A stretch of DNA of 64,000 bases from Pezizomycotina sp. ARF18 (lineage: Eukaryota; Ascomycota): the NCBI GenBank assembly GCA_002224055.1, contig AZLU01000072.1, positions 112,707 through 176,706 on the forward strand, written 5' to 3'. The first letter of the stretch is position 1. Each line of letters starts with the position of its first letter. The notes below the pieces were generated by a model, which ran no database searches, was not told the origin of the DNA, and saw only the letters and a program-made list of their open reading frames with translations. This document shows positions 33,575 to 45,664 of the stretch, piece after piece. The position numbers and the translations under genes were made by a program.

Positions 33575-34550
33575 TCTCTTTTTTTTTTTTTTTTTTTTTT
33601 TCAAGGGATATATTAGGTAGATCTTTGTTATTAGCTGGTAAAGATCTCTAGTTAAGAGATCTTATTAGATACTCTTACAAATAGCTAGAATACTAGGTCA
33701 CCAGCTGCATGAGAAATGTTGGCCTGGGAAAATAAAGAAATCTCGCTATATTCACCAGTTCTTGACACCCCCCTACCGCTTCGCTGCATTGCCTTACTTT
33801 TTCTTACTCCTATATTTCTATGGTTATTTTATTTATCTATTTTTCCAATATTGTCTATATTCAACCAAGCACGCCCCAAGTCTGCACGCGAAGTAGCGTT
33901 TTAATAGCAATCGAACTATAATTCACACCTTCCAATCTTTTACCAAAACTAGCACATATAGGGACTACTATTGGTCTCCAGAGCAGGAAAAATAGGTATC
34001 TTCGTACAAGTGTTATTATTATACATATAATAATAAATTTGTACGAGAAGAAAGTAAACGTCCAGTTCGCCTCGCTGATGCAAAATCAGAGACGGGTATC
34101 TAACAGAAATTTTCCAGATTCCATGCAACCTCGCAAACTGCAGACATAAACTTGAAAAAGTTAGAGAAGAAAAAAAAAAAGACGTCAACTCCCCACTAAG
34201 AAGTTGTTGCCCCCTGGATGACATCGTATAATTCCTGGTTAATGCGACTTTAGACCCAAAAACGTACCCTGCCTATCATCCTACTAAGAAAGGGTATGGC
34301 AGTAATGGAGTTCGCGAAAAGATTTGAAAAAAAAAAAAAAAAAAAAAAAAAGAACCCAAACAGAAAGCAGAAACGAATAAATACTCAGTACATATACAAG
34401 TAACTACGACATAAGTAATTGATAGATAGGTAGGTAGGTAAAAATTACAAAATATAAGAAATACTATATATAAAGGAAACTTTTAAAAAAAAAATGCAAC
34501 GCCAAAATTACATAAAACACGTTTTTCAAACCGGATAAGGTGCTCCTACG
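33575..34550. other. Spacer with T22 and A25 runs
   Basis: T22 near 33579 and A25 near 34327, plus a short GATA/GTAG microsatellite near 34420. No gene supported. Confidence 0.4.
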
Positions 34551-34554
34551 AGTC

Positions 34555-34800
34555 CTAAGCTTGGTATGGGCCCTGTGATGTGGGTTCGAGATTATGAGAA
34601 ACTCGGGCCAAGTAGGTGAACTCGCATAGAAGGCTAAATGCGAGAGGGAGGAAGTAAGGGGGGAAAGGCCAGAAGACTCGGAGTACATGGAGGGCGGTAG
34701 AGGCCGTTAACATATCATATAGTACGGCGAGTATGACGATCGCTGTGATAAATCCTACGGCGTAGACGAAGATCCACCCCAAGAACTCGAAAAGGTTCAT
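34555..34800 (-). CDS. 81-residue two-helix membrane protein
   Basis: The uninterrupted minus-strand frame starts at ATG 34800. Two hydrophobic segments are clear: FEFLGWIFVYAVGFITAIVI and, after a short loop, FWPFPPYFLPLAFSLLCEF. The C-terminus is polar (RVSHNLEPTSQGPYQA). No homologue comes to mind. It lies 131 bp downstream of another tiny membrane-protein gene on the same strand, so the two may be related copies or exons of one transcript. Confidence 0.45.
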   Translation of the reverse strand: MNLFEFLGWIFVYAVGFITAIVILAVLYDMLTASTALHVLRVFWPFPPYFLPLAFSLLCEFTYLARVSHNLEPTSQGPYQA

Positions 34801-34930
34801 ACAAAGACCAGAAGATCTCCTAAAGGACTATTCGAGAATAATATTGGTATTAATTGGAGTGGCGTTACATGTAATGTACATGTATGCATACTCAGGATAC
34901 GGAAGGTGTAAGTGGTTGTAGTAGGTTAAC

Positions 34931-35185
34931 TTACAATTTTCTATGATAGTATGCTACCCATAAAAGAGGGAAAAGAAAAGCAGACCATGCGACAAGCAAG
35001 CTATCGTGAAAGAAAGAAAGAAAGTAAGCATGTTAGTATTCCTCCATAGATGTATAATATAAAGAAGCCACAATTAAAATTCTAAATACTACTTACATGA
35101 TCTCGGGTAGGATAGAGCCAGTAGATGGGATGAGACGCCCAGCGAGCAAGCCATAGGCCAGTGCCAACGCGTTTGTCATCGTCAT
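34931..35185 (-). CDS. 52-residue two-helix membrane protein with intron
   Basis: Exon 1 from ATG 35185 gives MTMTNALALAYGLLAGRLIP and on. A 96-bp intron (35001-35096) has donor GTAAGT, branch TACTAAC and acceptor CGATAG. The join keeps the frame and exon 2 gives a second hydrophobic segment (ILLVAWSAFLFPLLWVAYY) and the end HRKL with stop TAA at 34931-34933. Near-consensus splice sites with an exact frame join make chance unlikely. The protein is small enough to be missed by standard annotation. Function unknown. Confidence 0.55.
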
Positions 35186-35189
35186 CAGG

Positions 35190-35448
35190 AATAATGGATG
35201 TTTGAGCTTTCCGAATACGAATATGAATTTAGAGAGGAGTAAAAGCCGGTATCTCGAGAGTCTGTTGGCTGGGCGTTTGCCCGCATCGGATCAGACGTGG
35301 AAGAGATAACAGGGTTTTCCAGCGATACAACGCTCATTTGTAGGAACGTGCCGGTGGGCTGAGAGAATATTCGGCCATTTTGACGAGGTGAAGAACGGGG
35401 CCGTTTGAACTGGAGACAATGTTTTCCTAAGCTGTGGCAGTAATTGTT

Positions 35449-35479
<31 letters not shown>

Positions 35480-38160
35480 CCAAACGATCGCGATGATATA
35501 TAGAGATAGGAACCACCAAGAAAAGAATGAACCATTCAAAAAAAAAAAAAAAAAAAAAAAAAATACCCGCCCAAAAAAAAGAACCTCTTGAAGTGAGAAC
35601 AGAGAGAAAGAGGATTTATAATAATAGTAATCCTCTGAGAAACTTACAAAGAATTGATGAAATTCCTCAAAATATTAACCTTGCCAGAAGTAGGTCGTTG
35701 TTCAAAGTCTAGGAGGAGGAAGAACGAAGATAAAGATGAGGGTAGCTTAGGAACGCGAGGTGGGCAAGAGGGAGGATAGTAGCTTTATAGTAAAGCCTTC
35801 AAGAAAATAAGAACACGGCCACAAAAAAAAAAGAAAAAAGAAAAAGAAAAGAAAGAAGATGGGAGACTTATGGGGATTAGAAACGACCGTGAAATGTCGA
35901 AGAAAGGAAAATATTCTTATTATTAAAGGAAATAAATATAAGTAGCATGTACGTTAAGTAGTGTAGTAAGTGTTCCGGTAAATGTAGTAAATGTATAATA
36001 TACTTTATTTCCTGCTCTCCACAGCAAAAGAAAAATACTAGCAAGGGAAAAAAAAAAAACACCAGAAAAAAAATTTTCTAGTGAGTAAGAAAAAATCCCA
36101 GAAGAAAAAAAAATCTGGGAAGGGAAAAAAACCAACTGGGAAGGATAAAAAAATACTGAGAAAAAAATACAAGAAGAAGAAATAGGAGAAGGAAAAAAAA
36201 ACTAATTATATAAAAAAAAAAAAAAAAAAATACTAGTTAAAAAAATACTAGGAAAAAAAAAAAAGGGAACGAAAGGCCCTGGAAGAGGAAGAGGAAATAT
36301 TTCGAAAGAGAAAGTGAAGGCTTTGCTCCTTGGGTGGTTTATTAAACGACGAGAACCTTTTAGGACGCTTGAAGTGCGTAGGCAAAAAGTGCGTGGGAAA
36401 AAAAATATTATAACCATGAACTTCGTATACACTGCACACCGAACGGTCTTTCTGATTAAAAAAAGAAATGGTGGGGGGATGACGGTGGGAGAAGGTAAGG
36501 GATGGAAGGGGGGGAGTAGTAGGTAGAGAGAGAGAGAGAGAAGGAGGAAAAGAAAAGAAAGAATACTCAAGTCCTTCACACCCTTTTTGTAATAGTTGGT
36601 GGGGTGGGTGCGAACTTGAGGGGAAAAGGGTTTTTTTTTCCCTCCCTTTTTTCAAGTAATGCGATTAATTACGTGAATTGCGGATCTAGCTAGGTGTGCT
36701 TGACCTGATAGAGGAAGAGGGGAAATCGGCCATCCACTGTTCAGATTTATATTTATTTATTAACAATGCGCAAAGGATATTCTGCAAATAGCAAGTAGAA
36801 CTATCTCGGACACGCAGTACATGATGTATTTTTCTTTGTCGGGTTTGTAAGGAGAATACAATTGCTATGACACCCGTACATCAAAGGCAAATGAAGTTTA
36901 AACGCATAGCAGAGATAGCAAAATGCACCGTCATTCAAAGAAGAGAACGAAATTGAAGAAAGTACTTTTTTTCAGATGGCGGTGCTCAATGCGTCTTTCA
37001 CCGCCCTCATCCCAGTCCTTAAGGTTACTACGGCCTTGTATTCGTCGTTTGCCATTTGCAGTAGTGCATGTTCTCTCTATTAAGCTTGCCAAAGTGGAAC
37101 AATCTCTTTATTCGGTTCTCAGTAGAAGTCTAAGACGTCCCTCTGTTTTCCGAGGCGTTAACTATAACTTAAAATAACAAAGAATTCAGTACTGTAGTAT
37201 ATTATTGACAAGATCTCATTTGAATACTTTTCCGGCAGAGTGCGTGCATGGTTGGAGTCCAAGTTGAGAATCGTCTTAACAGAGCCTCGTTTCCTTCACC
37301 GAATCCTTTCCCCTTTTCCTAGTTTCTTCAATTATACATTTGTAGAGAATGTCATGAGCTCAGGAGGGCTATCTTAAATGCCCCTTGATCTGTTCTTCGT
37401 CAGTGATAGGTGGTTGTAAAAAGTAAAAGAGTGATACTACTCGGCGTGGCTGCAGCACTTTTGATGAAAGGGCAAACTTTCAGATGAAGTGAGCTGTGAA
37501 AAACCCTACACTTACGTTGGAATATATTTGATTTTTTTTTTTTTTATAGGTCTTTAGAGCGTTCAACAAAAAAAAAAAAAAAAAAAAAAAAAACACAGAG
37601 AGAAAATAAGAGCTAATGAGTTGTTATGAACGGTATAGAAGAATTTTCGAGCAACTTTGAGGCAAGGAATAGCATTGATCATCAGGCGTTTCGTGAAACA
37701 AACTGTAGCGGAGGTTCATCACCAGAAATAACTTCGACAGCTGGACAATACTATTTACACCCTCGATTTTCTTTATGTATTTATCATAAAAACGGCCCTT
37801 CCCGCTGCGAAGTCTACACATTTCAGCAATAAGACTGGATCGTCTGTCTCCAAAAAAAAAATTTTTTTTTCTTTTCTTCTTTATATAAATAAGTAGGTTA
37901 AAGTAAAAGGAGGACAAGAGCATAGGACAGAGGAACGGAAAGGAAAAATCCGGCTAGGGAAAATTACCCTGCTTTCTCTCTTTTCTTCCCTCCCTCTCTG
38001 TTTTGTTCAGCTCGTTTGCTTCCAATCCTACGCTGTTAGTTCCTGCCCTCGGGTTCACTGCCTAAATTCCTTCACTTTCTTCCTAAGCAATTTTCACGGT
38101 TTGGGGCCTCAGGGGTTCAAATAGAGGCAAAGGTTTCTAAGCTTTCATTTCGTATTTCTT
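35190..38160. other. Low-complexity, purine-rich region without a gene
   Basis: Holds T28 near 35452, A25 near 35539, A-rich DNA from 35820 and A31 near 37568. From about 36000 to 36570 the plus strand is almost pure A/G with recurring CTGGGAAGG and ATACTAG-type pieces. The long Phe/Leu/Ser-rich minus-strand frames there are products of this composition. Confidence 0.5.
36000..36570. repeat. Polypurine/A-rich low-complexity tract
   Basis: The plus strand is strongly biased to A and G for about 550 bp, including A18 and a GAGAGAGAGA stretch near 36527. Such tracts can exclude nucleosomes or form triplex DNA; neither can be shown here. Confidence 0.6.
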
Positions 38161-38166
38161 GAAAAG

Positions 38167-39520
38167 ATGGATAGATACCTCTCGCGGGCAGACACAATAG
38201 ATCGGACGACGAAGCTACTCACCGAAGATCTTCAACAGACATTACAGCATCCAGGACGACGGTATCCACTAGCACTAATCGAACAGGATATCGATACCAG
38301 TACCGACCATGACGAGATTTTGAACTCCAGTAAATCCTCCAAGGAAAGGCAGGATTTCAAGCTAATCGCATCGTTGTCGGATATTTCCACTCGCGTCTCT
38401 CATAGCGGCTCAGATGAGGTTGTCGTAGATCCTCAAGGCAAAAAACTTCCGCAATACTACTATCAAACCTCCCAACCGAAATCTCAAGGCCGGAAAAATC
38501 ACAGAACACGTCCATGTCCCGATAAGAACAATCCCAGCGGCAAAGAGTTATCGGGCCAAACATTTAAGAAGAATAATGCAGAAAAAGAACAAAAGAAAAT
38601 TCTGAGAGATTACTTCTGTGATGGTGTAGCTTTCATTTGCCCGCTCTTTACCTTGGAATGTGAAAAAGCATATAAGATTGCAAGAAAAAAATCACCTGTT
38701 TTTATAAACAGCAAAAATCCTAGCTATGTATGCTCCCTCACCTTGTTTCTTAATCGAATTCCGGGACGACGTCTTCTTATTCCTAACTTAAGTATATCTA
38801 GGACGATGAATTAGACTTCATTCAAAAGCACCTAAGGGTCTTTCATTATAAGGAACAAAGAGCAGATCTTTGCACGACCCGACTGTGCCGACGCCAATCC
38901 TGGCATCAATATTCGAGGCAGTCAGAGAGCAGACTATGCTGAGATACAGAATTAATAAAACTTCTACAGTTTCTTAGCACTCCTAACACCTCTACAACCT
39001 CCCAAGCCCCTCCGTTGGATTCTCAGCATGTTCTGGACGTTTTGTATGCTGGGGCAGAAGAATCTAATGTGAGTTTAGGTTGACATTTACATAATAAAAA
39101 TGCGCCCCAACGTTAGGCTCTTCTATGACAACGGGATCTTTGCTAATTTCATCCTTGTCTATGGCTCATATATTAGATGATCCAACAATGTACAAACGTG
39201 GCGCGATATTTTCACTCAAAGGGTCAAACCAAGCAAATCATCAATCTCCTTGTTGAATCACAGACGATTCCGACCGAAGAACACTCGCCGAGCACCTCCA
39301 CTACCTCTAAATCTCCCAGCGTCTTTCTTGATAGCTCTAAAGAACTTCGAGTTTCACGGCTTCGGACATGAACGAGGACTGGAATATCCTGAAAATTTTG
39401 AAAGCCTATACGTTCCCTTGGAAACATGGAGTGGACCCAGCTTCGTATGACATTGAGTTAGATGGCGATATCAGGACTTACTTTCGAACATATGGAGCAT
39501 CAAGAAGAAAATATCCTTGA
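38167..39520 (+). CDS. Putative C2H2-like zinc-finger protein
   Basis: The ATG at 38167 opens 187 uninterrupted codons (MDRYLSRADTIDRTTKLL). An intron at 38728-38801 has donor GTATGC, branch CCTAAC and acceptor TCTAG and joins in frame. A second intron at 39069-39176 has donor GTGAGT, branch GCTAAT and acceptor ATTAG. Across the first junction FICPLF...C.KAY...KHLRVFH matches, loosely, the FACP..K....C......HL.R.H finger of many fungal regulators, with CTTRLC following. The end reads MNEDWNILKILKAYTFPWK with stop TGA at 39518. One or two frame shifts lie in exons 2 and 3. Length is about 380 residues. A DNA-binding role is an inference from one imperfect finger. Confidence 0.5.
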
Positions 39521-39524
39521 GATC

Positions 39525-40585
39525 CCCAGAGATAACGTGTAATAGAAGTACTTTCCTTCTTCTTTTTTTTTTTTGGGGGGGGGAAAGGTATCCATATACA
39601 AGGTGGGATTTTGAGGAATGCTTTCTTTCTTTTCTGGTTTGTTTTTTTTTTATAATTTTTTTGGAAGCTGCGAACGTGATCTCTGACACGAGAATCTTGA
39701 AATCCGGCGGCTGGGCTTCTTAAAGGCAACTTTGGCATCGGAACCACGCTTCATTATCGAGATGTATCTTATAAGGCATATTTTGGCGTTTTGCTGGTAT
39801 AGCATGGGTGTTCGTAATATTAACAGGCGCCGGAGTATCCAAACTGGTTACTACATAGATTGAATATTTAAACACACTATTTATTGAGGCTTCTTGCACT
39901 AAAGCAATCCGTCAAGATTTATGAACCTTCTATCATGAGCCTTTATGAGCCTTGAGTCTTTATTTATGGGGCTTCTATCTTCACTTTCTCCCGAATGTTC
40001 CCGAGAATACAGAACGATCTATTTTCACTTGAAGAGAATACTATAAAGAAATACACGCGTTCGGTGCTGTGATATCCGGGGCTAATTAGGCCACTAGCGC
40101 CGAATGTTCCCAGTCCAATTTGGAATCGGCTTTCCTATCGTCGGTTAGATGAACTTGGATCCTCTTGGAAAATCGTCACCACTAGTATCAGCAAAGCGAT
40201 AGGAAAAGTATATAAAATGCGGTTCCAAAGAACTCCCTAAATTCGCCCCTTCATAAGCTTTCGAACGGAGGCTTAGTGTAGCTGCATCACTCAAAACATT
40301 ATACTCACTTTTTTAATGGTAAGAGCTGCCGCTAGTTTCGCACGAACAGTTCTTCGCGAAGACTTCGTGCAGCATTTCTCGCTTATATTCCCGATTGGGG
40401 TTTGTCGTTTCGATGCCTGCCAATTGGCGCTCTATATAAAGGAAGCACGTTCAACAGGCTTGTCCGCCGTGAGAACCGCCGCAACACATCCTGGCTCACC
40501 TTCAGTTATTGAAGAGTGGATCGATTATCATTACTTCTTATAAAAATTCCCTGGGTTTCCCATCATATCCTAGTCACGCTAAAGA
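39525..40585. other. Spacer and upstream region of the Clr5 gene
   Basis: Short T and G runs near 39565. The 75-codon frame at 40316-40543 has no motif and may be untranslated leader. Confidence 0.4.
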
Positions 40586-40589
40586 AACA

Positions 40590-42818
40590 ATGCCAAAAGC
40601 CAAAGCGTTAGTGTGGAAGGAGACTGTCACTGTGACTGCGCAGGGGCCTTCGTATACCAAGCGCCGCCGGGATACACCCAAAGAACACAAACATAGCAGT
40701 AGGGAATGGCGGGACCGCCGCAAAACGATCGAAGAACTTTACGACAGGCATGAACTAGCCGAGGTAGTTAGGATCATGGGTGAAGATCATGACTTCCATG
40801 CTAGGTATGATTTAGAAATGCGCCCACGTTTTAAAGGGTTATAAGGTATTGGGATCCGCTTAGAATTTGAACCAACTGAACTGCCGAACCGTAGTGAAGC
40901 TCAGTATCGTCATCATCTAAAAAGCTGGGGAAGATGGAGATACGTCAAGCTCTCCATCAAACAGGTAGCATACATAAAAGAGAAAGTTTTGGAACGCGCA
41001 CAAGAGCGCAAAACTACCTTCGCTGCGAGGCTTAATGGGAAGAAGATGGCTTCTGTGAGATTTGCAAATATTCTCAAGACGATTTTTAAGGATGCAGCCT
41101 ACGGTAGTATCACATTTTCAATTTGTAACTGAAGGGAGCAGTACTTAACTATAGGAATTGTTTACTAATACGTGGATTGTAATTTCCTCGCACTAGACCC
41201 CCTGGATGCTCTTGAAGAATGTCTTGAGACTTCCGCTAAATATAACTCTGTACCCTCCCCGTGTGGTATTACAATCTATACTCCAAGCACTTTCGGAGTA
41301 CCTACTCCCTTTGTGGGTACTCCATCGGAGCGTGTCAAGAACCCTGGAGCGCTTGATAATAATCCTGAAATATCTGTCAGCATTATCACTTCCCAGGCTC
41401 TTGATAGCGATGAATACTCACGGCCGGGGTTTTCGATTTCAAGATCTCTCGCAGTATCATTCTGGTATAGTTATTGGACTATCTCGTCCGAAAGTCAGTT
41501 CGCGACCATTGATCCCAGCTCGGATGCGCCAGACACGTCAAAGTACTACGAGAATGTGCGCCGTTATGGAGTTGTGGCCCAAGGATACAACTTACTGGAA
41601 ACGAGGAGATTGAACCTCGTCGGCTGTCAAACCTCTGGATATTAGAATTGTCGGCAGTGTTCAATAAAGCATCCAAAGCGGATTGCCAAAATTTGGACTC
41701 TTTCGAAAACACGATATGTCTAATCGATTATTATAATATTGGATTCGCTAAGTTTGGTCAGGATTCAGGATGCCGGCATATTGAAGATTGGATACTCTGG
41801 AGGTTCCGAATCTTGAAATCAATGCCACCGTATATCTTGTACCCCGATGCGTTCGCAATGACTGACTTACGGCTTCAGTTGCTCATACTGAAGCAGGAGA
41901 GGCTTGTTGAAATGGAAAAGTTCTACCACAAACAATGGGATGATTTGTGGAGGAAGAGTAACGTCAATGTTTTGAATTCGTATATACATAAAATTAAAAA
42001 GGAGGGCGATACTTACCAGCTGATAATATTCGAACGAGAGTCGCTTGGAACTGATTTAGTACTATCGGCCATTATAGATAGTAAAGCGGAAAAAGTGGCA
42101 TCAACGTCATATCTATGATTTCCGAGCTAAGGTTTGCCTTGGCGATACCACTCCCATACCGCTAACGTCCTCTCAATGGGCGGTCCAATGCGCTGGCCAG
42201 GAATGCAAATCACTGCTCTTCGTACTACGTCCGTTAACCTTAGATGTTGACGCCGTGACTTTCCCTGTCATTAAGAGAATTACTTTCTACAATATCGAGG
42301 AGAAAGACTCTTTAAATCGACAAATACTTGTACGACCTAGCAGTCGATATACCGAACCACTCGAAAACATGGTGCCAGATGAGCGCCCGTTTTGCACATG
42401 CCCTTGCTATTGGTATGCGGCAGGCTGTCCGGAACCCAAGCCTACATACCATACAGCTTTTACGGCGGCCCGAAATACCACTATAGTGGATAAACCAGAA
42501 ATTGTTCCCGTCGTTACTTCCCAAGTCTCACGGGATCTAGAGACTGTTTCCGTCATTAGTTCTGAAGTTTCGCAGGATGATGGAGCTTTAGGTTCTCGCC
42601 ACGAACATGAGCGGTCGGACCACACTATGAACGTAGATCAAGATCCCAACGCCGATTCTTCCTCAAGGTGCGAGGTTTCCGATCGAGATTTCGCCACTAC
42701 ATTCGATGCCTCAATCGACGACGATGTCGATATGCTTTCGGTGGGAGATATCCTCGACGAGCGGCTCTGGAGAGGAAATAGCGTGTCTCCTCCTGCTGCC
42801 TCACTGGCTGAGTCATAA
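40590..42818 (+). CDS. Clr5-domain protein
   Basis: The start MPKAKALVWKETVTVT is followed by a Clr5 domain: REWRDRRKTIEELYDRHEL, EVVRIMGEDHDFHA, then across an intron SEAQYRHHLKSWGRW. The intron (40805-40894; donor GTATGA, acceptor CGTAG) restores the family pattern ASE.QYR..LK.WG exactly. A second intron at 41104-41196 has branch TACTAAT and acceptor CACTAG. The remaining 500 residues (DPLDALEECLETSAKYN, LDSFENTICLIDYYNIGF, HKQWDDLWRKSNVNVLN, SSQWAVQCAGQECKSLLFVL) have no domain I know; the C-terminus is acidic and Ser-rich. Frame shifts occur near 41600 and, at an A run, near 42090. Clr5 is a fungal N-terminal domain of unknown biochemical role, often fused to ankyrin or TPR regions, not seen here. 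Confidence 0.75.
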
Positions 42819-42821
42819 GAA

Positions 42822-43370
42822 ACTTCAGACTCTGGGGCGTCCCTTCTTTTTATTTTGTTTTTTCTACTTATTTACCGTCTAAATGAACCCCTTCTAAACA
42901 TGTAGTAAATTAGCCTCGGAGTTTGAATCACTCGAACAAACAGTATCAGTAATATATATAGTTGTAATTTACAAACTACTAAGTAGGTACTAGTTAACTT
43001 ATCAGCTCAACATACTGCTATTATTATGATATAGGACAGAGCACTTATAAGCCGTTTGAAAAGGAAAATTTATTGTGATTTAAGATGAATAATTTCTCTA
43101 TTTTACAGAGAATTTGGATTACATTCAGCCGGTAAAAGACCCAGAGCACGACGATCGGGAAAACCTCCATTAAACGGAAGATGTGATGGAAAGGAAAACA
43201 GAGGACTCCATTGCAATAGTAAAACTAGCAAAAACAATGACAAAGTAAACTTACAAAATGAATAGCCAAACCCAACATGGGAAAATGAAAAAGGAATAAA
43301 AACAATGTGAAAGAGGAATTGGAGGGAAGCAAGGAAAAAGTTGTAAAATGAGCGCCTTGTGATTTAATGA
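42822..43370. other. Convergent intergenic region
   Basis: The 3' ends of the Clr5 gene (plus) and BTB gene (minus) face each other. AT-rich, no gene seen. Confidence 0.5.
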
Positions 43371-43375
43371 CTCCA

Positions 43376-44985
43376 TTACAAAGGCACAGCAACTTTTGCA
43401 GCACCGGTTGCACCGGCGACATTACCAACGGCAGAAGTAGCCGCATCCCCGAAAACAAAACGCATGACGCTCTCGTAACAGTCCTCAGCGTGCTTCAGCT
43501 TTATCGCCTTGGACACTTCCTTTTCCGCCTTCTTCCGCTCCCTTTCGATCATCCTGATCTCCACTTCTCCTCCTTCATTAATAACTTCTCCTCCTTCGCT
43601 AACAGTTTCTCCCTCTTTTTTAAAAGCTCCGCTCTTTCTTCAGCATCTTCTTCTTACTCTTACTGTCGTCTTTCTGTTTTTGTGGATTTTGTTTTTGTTG
43701 TTGTGTTGGCCTTTTCTTCTTCGCGTTATATTTACATTTCGGTTTCTTCTTTGTAGTAGTAGTAGTAGTAGGGTACCGTCGACGTCCAGTTTTGCGGCGT
43801 CGCCGGCTTCGGTAGTTTCGGATTTTTGCGGGTGTGGTGTTTCGATTTTGATTTTTGACGACCTGCTTGTCGTTCTTTCGAGCTTTGGGGCGTAAGGATC
43901 CTATACCATGCTGACACGCTGGCGCTTCCGGCCCGGTCCTGCTGCGGCGGCCCTTCCGGGTTCCTTCTCCTTGGCGTCGAGGAGGAGCGAGAGGACGTCG
44001 AAGCCGAACTGCGGGTAGTCGATGACCATTTTCTTGAACTCCTCTTCGGCTTCGTGGCGGAGGATGTATCCTGCATATCACGAAAAAGCAGCCATGCATT
44101 AGTAAATATCCTCCGAACGATATCTCCCCATGATACCGGAAGCTCGAAAAACTTTTAACAGGAGAATTAAACGTACCTTTATGGCTCCAGAACGCAGCGA
44201 CGGGACTGCGGATCGTCCGGTCGTCGTTCGGCGTGTTACCGTAGACGTACCTAGCGTACGCGATCTCGCCCCTGGCGCTGCCGTTGACCTTGTGGATCTT
44301 CTTGTGCGCCAGCGTCTTGAGCTCCCTCACACCGAACTTCTGCGCGAGCGTGTACACCCTCGCGTGCTTGAGCAGGTGCGTGCCGTCGTCGTCCATCTTC
44401 GGCCTGTTCGGGTCGTCCTCGAGCGACTCCTCGCCGTTCACTTTTTAGCAGGCGGGGAAGTAGTCGCCCGTGTACAGGTACTGCACGAAGCAACCGACGG
44501 CGTCGAGGTCATCGGAGGGAGGTCGACGGTAAGGCGGGCCGGGTCGTCCGGGATGGTGAAGGATTTGAAGTGCGAGCGGAAGTATGGGGATTTCTTGAGG
44601 AGCGACATGTGCGCTGTCATCTTGGCCGGTGTGCCTCCCGTAGACCGACGTTCAGTGTGACTGTTGGTGTTTGGAGATGGCTGGAAAAATGATCAGCATG
44701 GCAGCGAGCTTCGACGGAAGCAACACTAGAGTAAAGTAATGGCTTACTCAAGGAAGGTCATCGCAAACGGGCTCGGCGACTCCGAACGCTCTTCCTGCTC
44801 TTCCTCCTCGGGCTTATCCTCCTCCTGTGGAGGGTCGCCTTGCCGTTGTCATCACCGGCGGCGCCGCTCTCTAGCGCGGCCGAATCGAGCACGTCCTCCA
44901 TGGTCTCATCGCCTTCAGGGATTGTCGGCGGGACGCTAGCGTCGCCGGCTTCCGACGCCGGTATGTCGACGAAGAGATCAGACAT
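43376..44985 (-). CDS. BTB/POZ-domain protein with Lys-rich C-terminus
   Basis: The ATG at 44985 gives an acidic N-terminus (MSDLFVDIPASEAGDASVP). An intron at 44681-44747 (GTAAGC...TTTTTCCAG) precedes the BTB domain: TPTVTLNVG, KMTAHMSLLKKSPYFRSHF, DLDAVGCFVQYLYTGDYFP, LLKHARVYTLAQKFGVREL, LKTLAHKKIHKVN. A second intron, 44071-44176 (donor GTACGT, acceptor ATGCAG), joins SHK and GYILRHEAEEEFKKMV. The last 150 residues are a Lys/Arg/Gln-rich region and a helix near the end (ERERKKAEKEVSKAIKLKH). BTB domains dimerise and often recruit cullin-3 or serve as scaffolds; the partner is unknown. Frame shifts lie near 44650, 44500 and 43950. Transcription is divergent from the six-module gene. Confidence 0.8.
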
Positions 44986-45664
44986 GAGGCAAGGTTAGGT
45001 AGGTATGAGAAGGGATCTGGGTGGATGCTTTCGGCAGCCAGGCTCTGAAGAAAGGCTAGATGAACCTGACAACAAGAACAACACCACCAATAGGCAAAAG
45101 GTAATAGCACAAGATATATGGATAGACAGCAATTGGGTGAATGGTAAAAAGGAAGCGATTGACTGGAATGAAGATGATATAGTAGGAGGCAAGGCGTTAA
45201 TTAGCAAATTAAAAAAAAAAAAAAAAAAGAGGTTATTATAAAAAAAAGTTGGGATGAAAAAAAATTCTATATTAGGAGGTTTTTCTTTTTTCTTTATCCG
45301 TAGGGGAATTTGATGGAGTAAACAAATTGCGCTATTTAGAATAGCGGGGAGGCTGGTTGCGAGGCAACGGAATTCAAAAAAATAATTCGGCCACACCCTG
45401 TCAAAAAGAAAAAAAAGAAAAGAAACGAATAAAAGCACGTGACCCAATTATCCCTGACTTGGCGCTTTGGCGTTTTTAAGTTTCCCTCTTTCTCTCTCCT
45501 CCATCCCATCGCCAGGAAAAGGCAATTAACCGAACTCTTCCTTCCTTATCTATCACGCGATATCCGCGAACAACGTTTCATCAAGTTCGAAACACGCAAG
45601 GTTACACACACTATTTATCTTACTCTAATTTTCTATCTTCTTCTCTAGTGCTTTCCCGGATGAA
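44986..45664. promoter_or_regulatory. Divergent intergenic region (BTB / six-module gene)
   Basis: About 680 bp between two start codons pointing apart. It contains an A18 run near 45213 and further A/T runs near 45240-45420, which usually disfavour nucleosomes. A shared promoter region is an inference. Confidence 0.5.

Noticed and set aside
34565-34590. T-arm-like GGGTTCGAG near 34576
   Set aside because: The stem does not pair and it is antisense to the end of the 81-residue membrane-protein gene.
36202-36655. Long Phe/Leu/Ser-rich frames on the minus strand
   Set aside because: They are translations of the A/G-rich low-complexity tract and have no start context, intron or motif.
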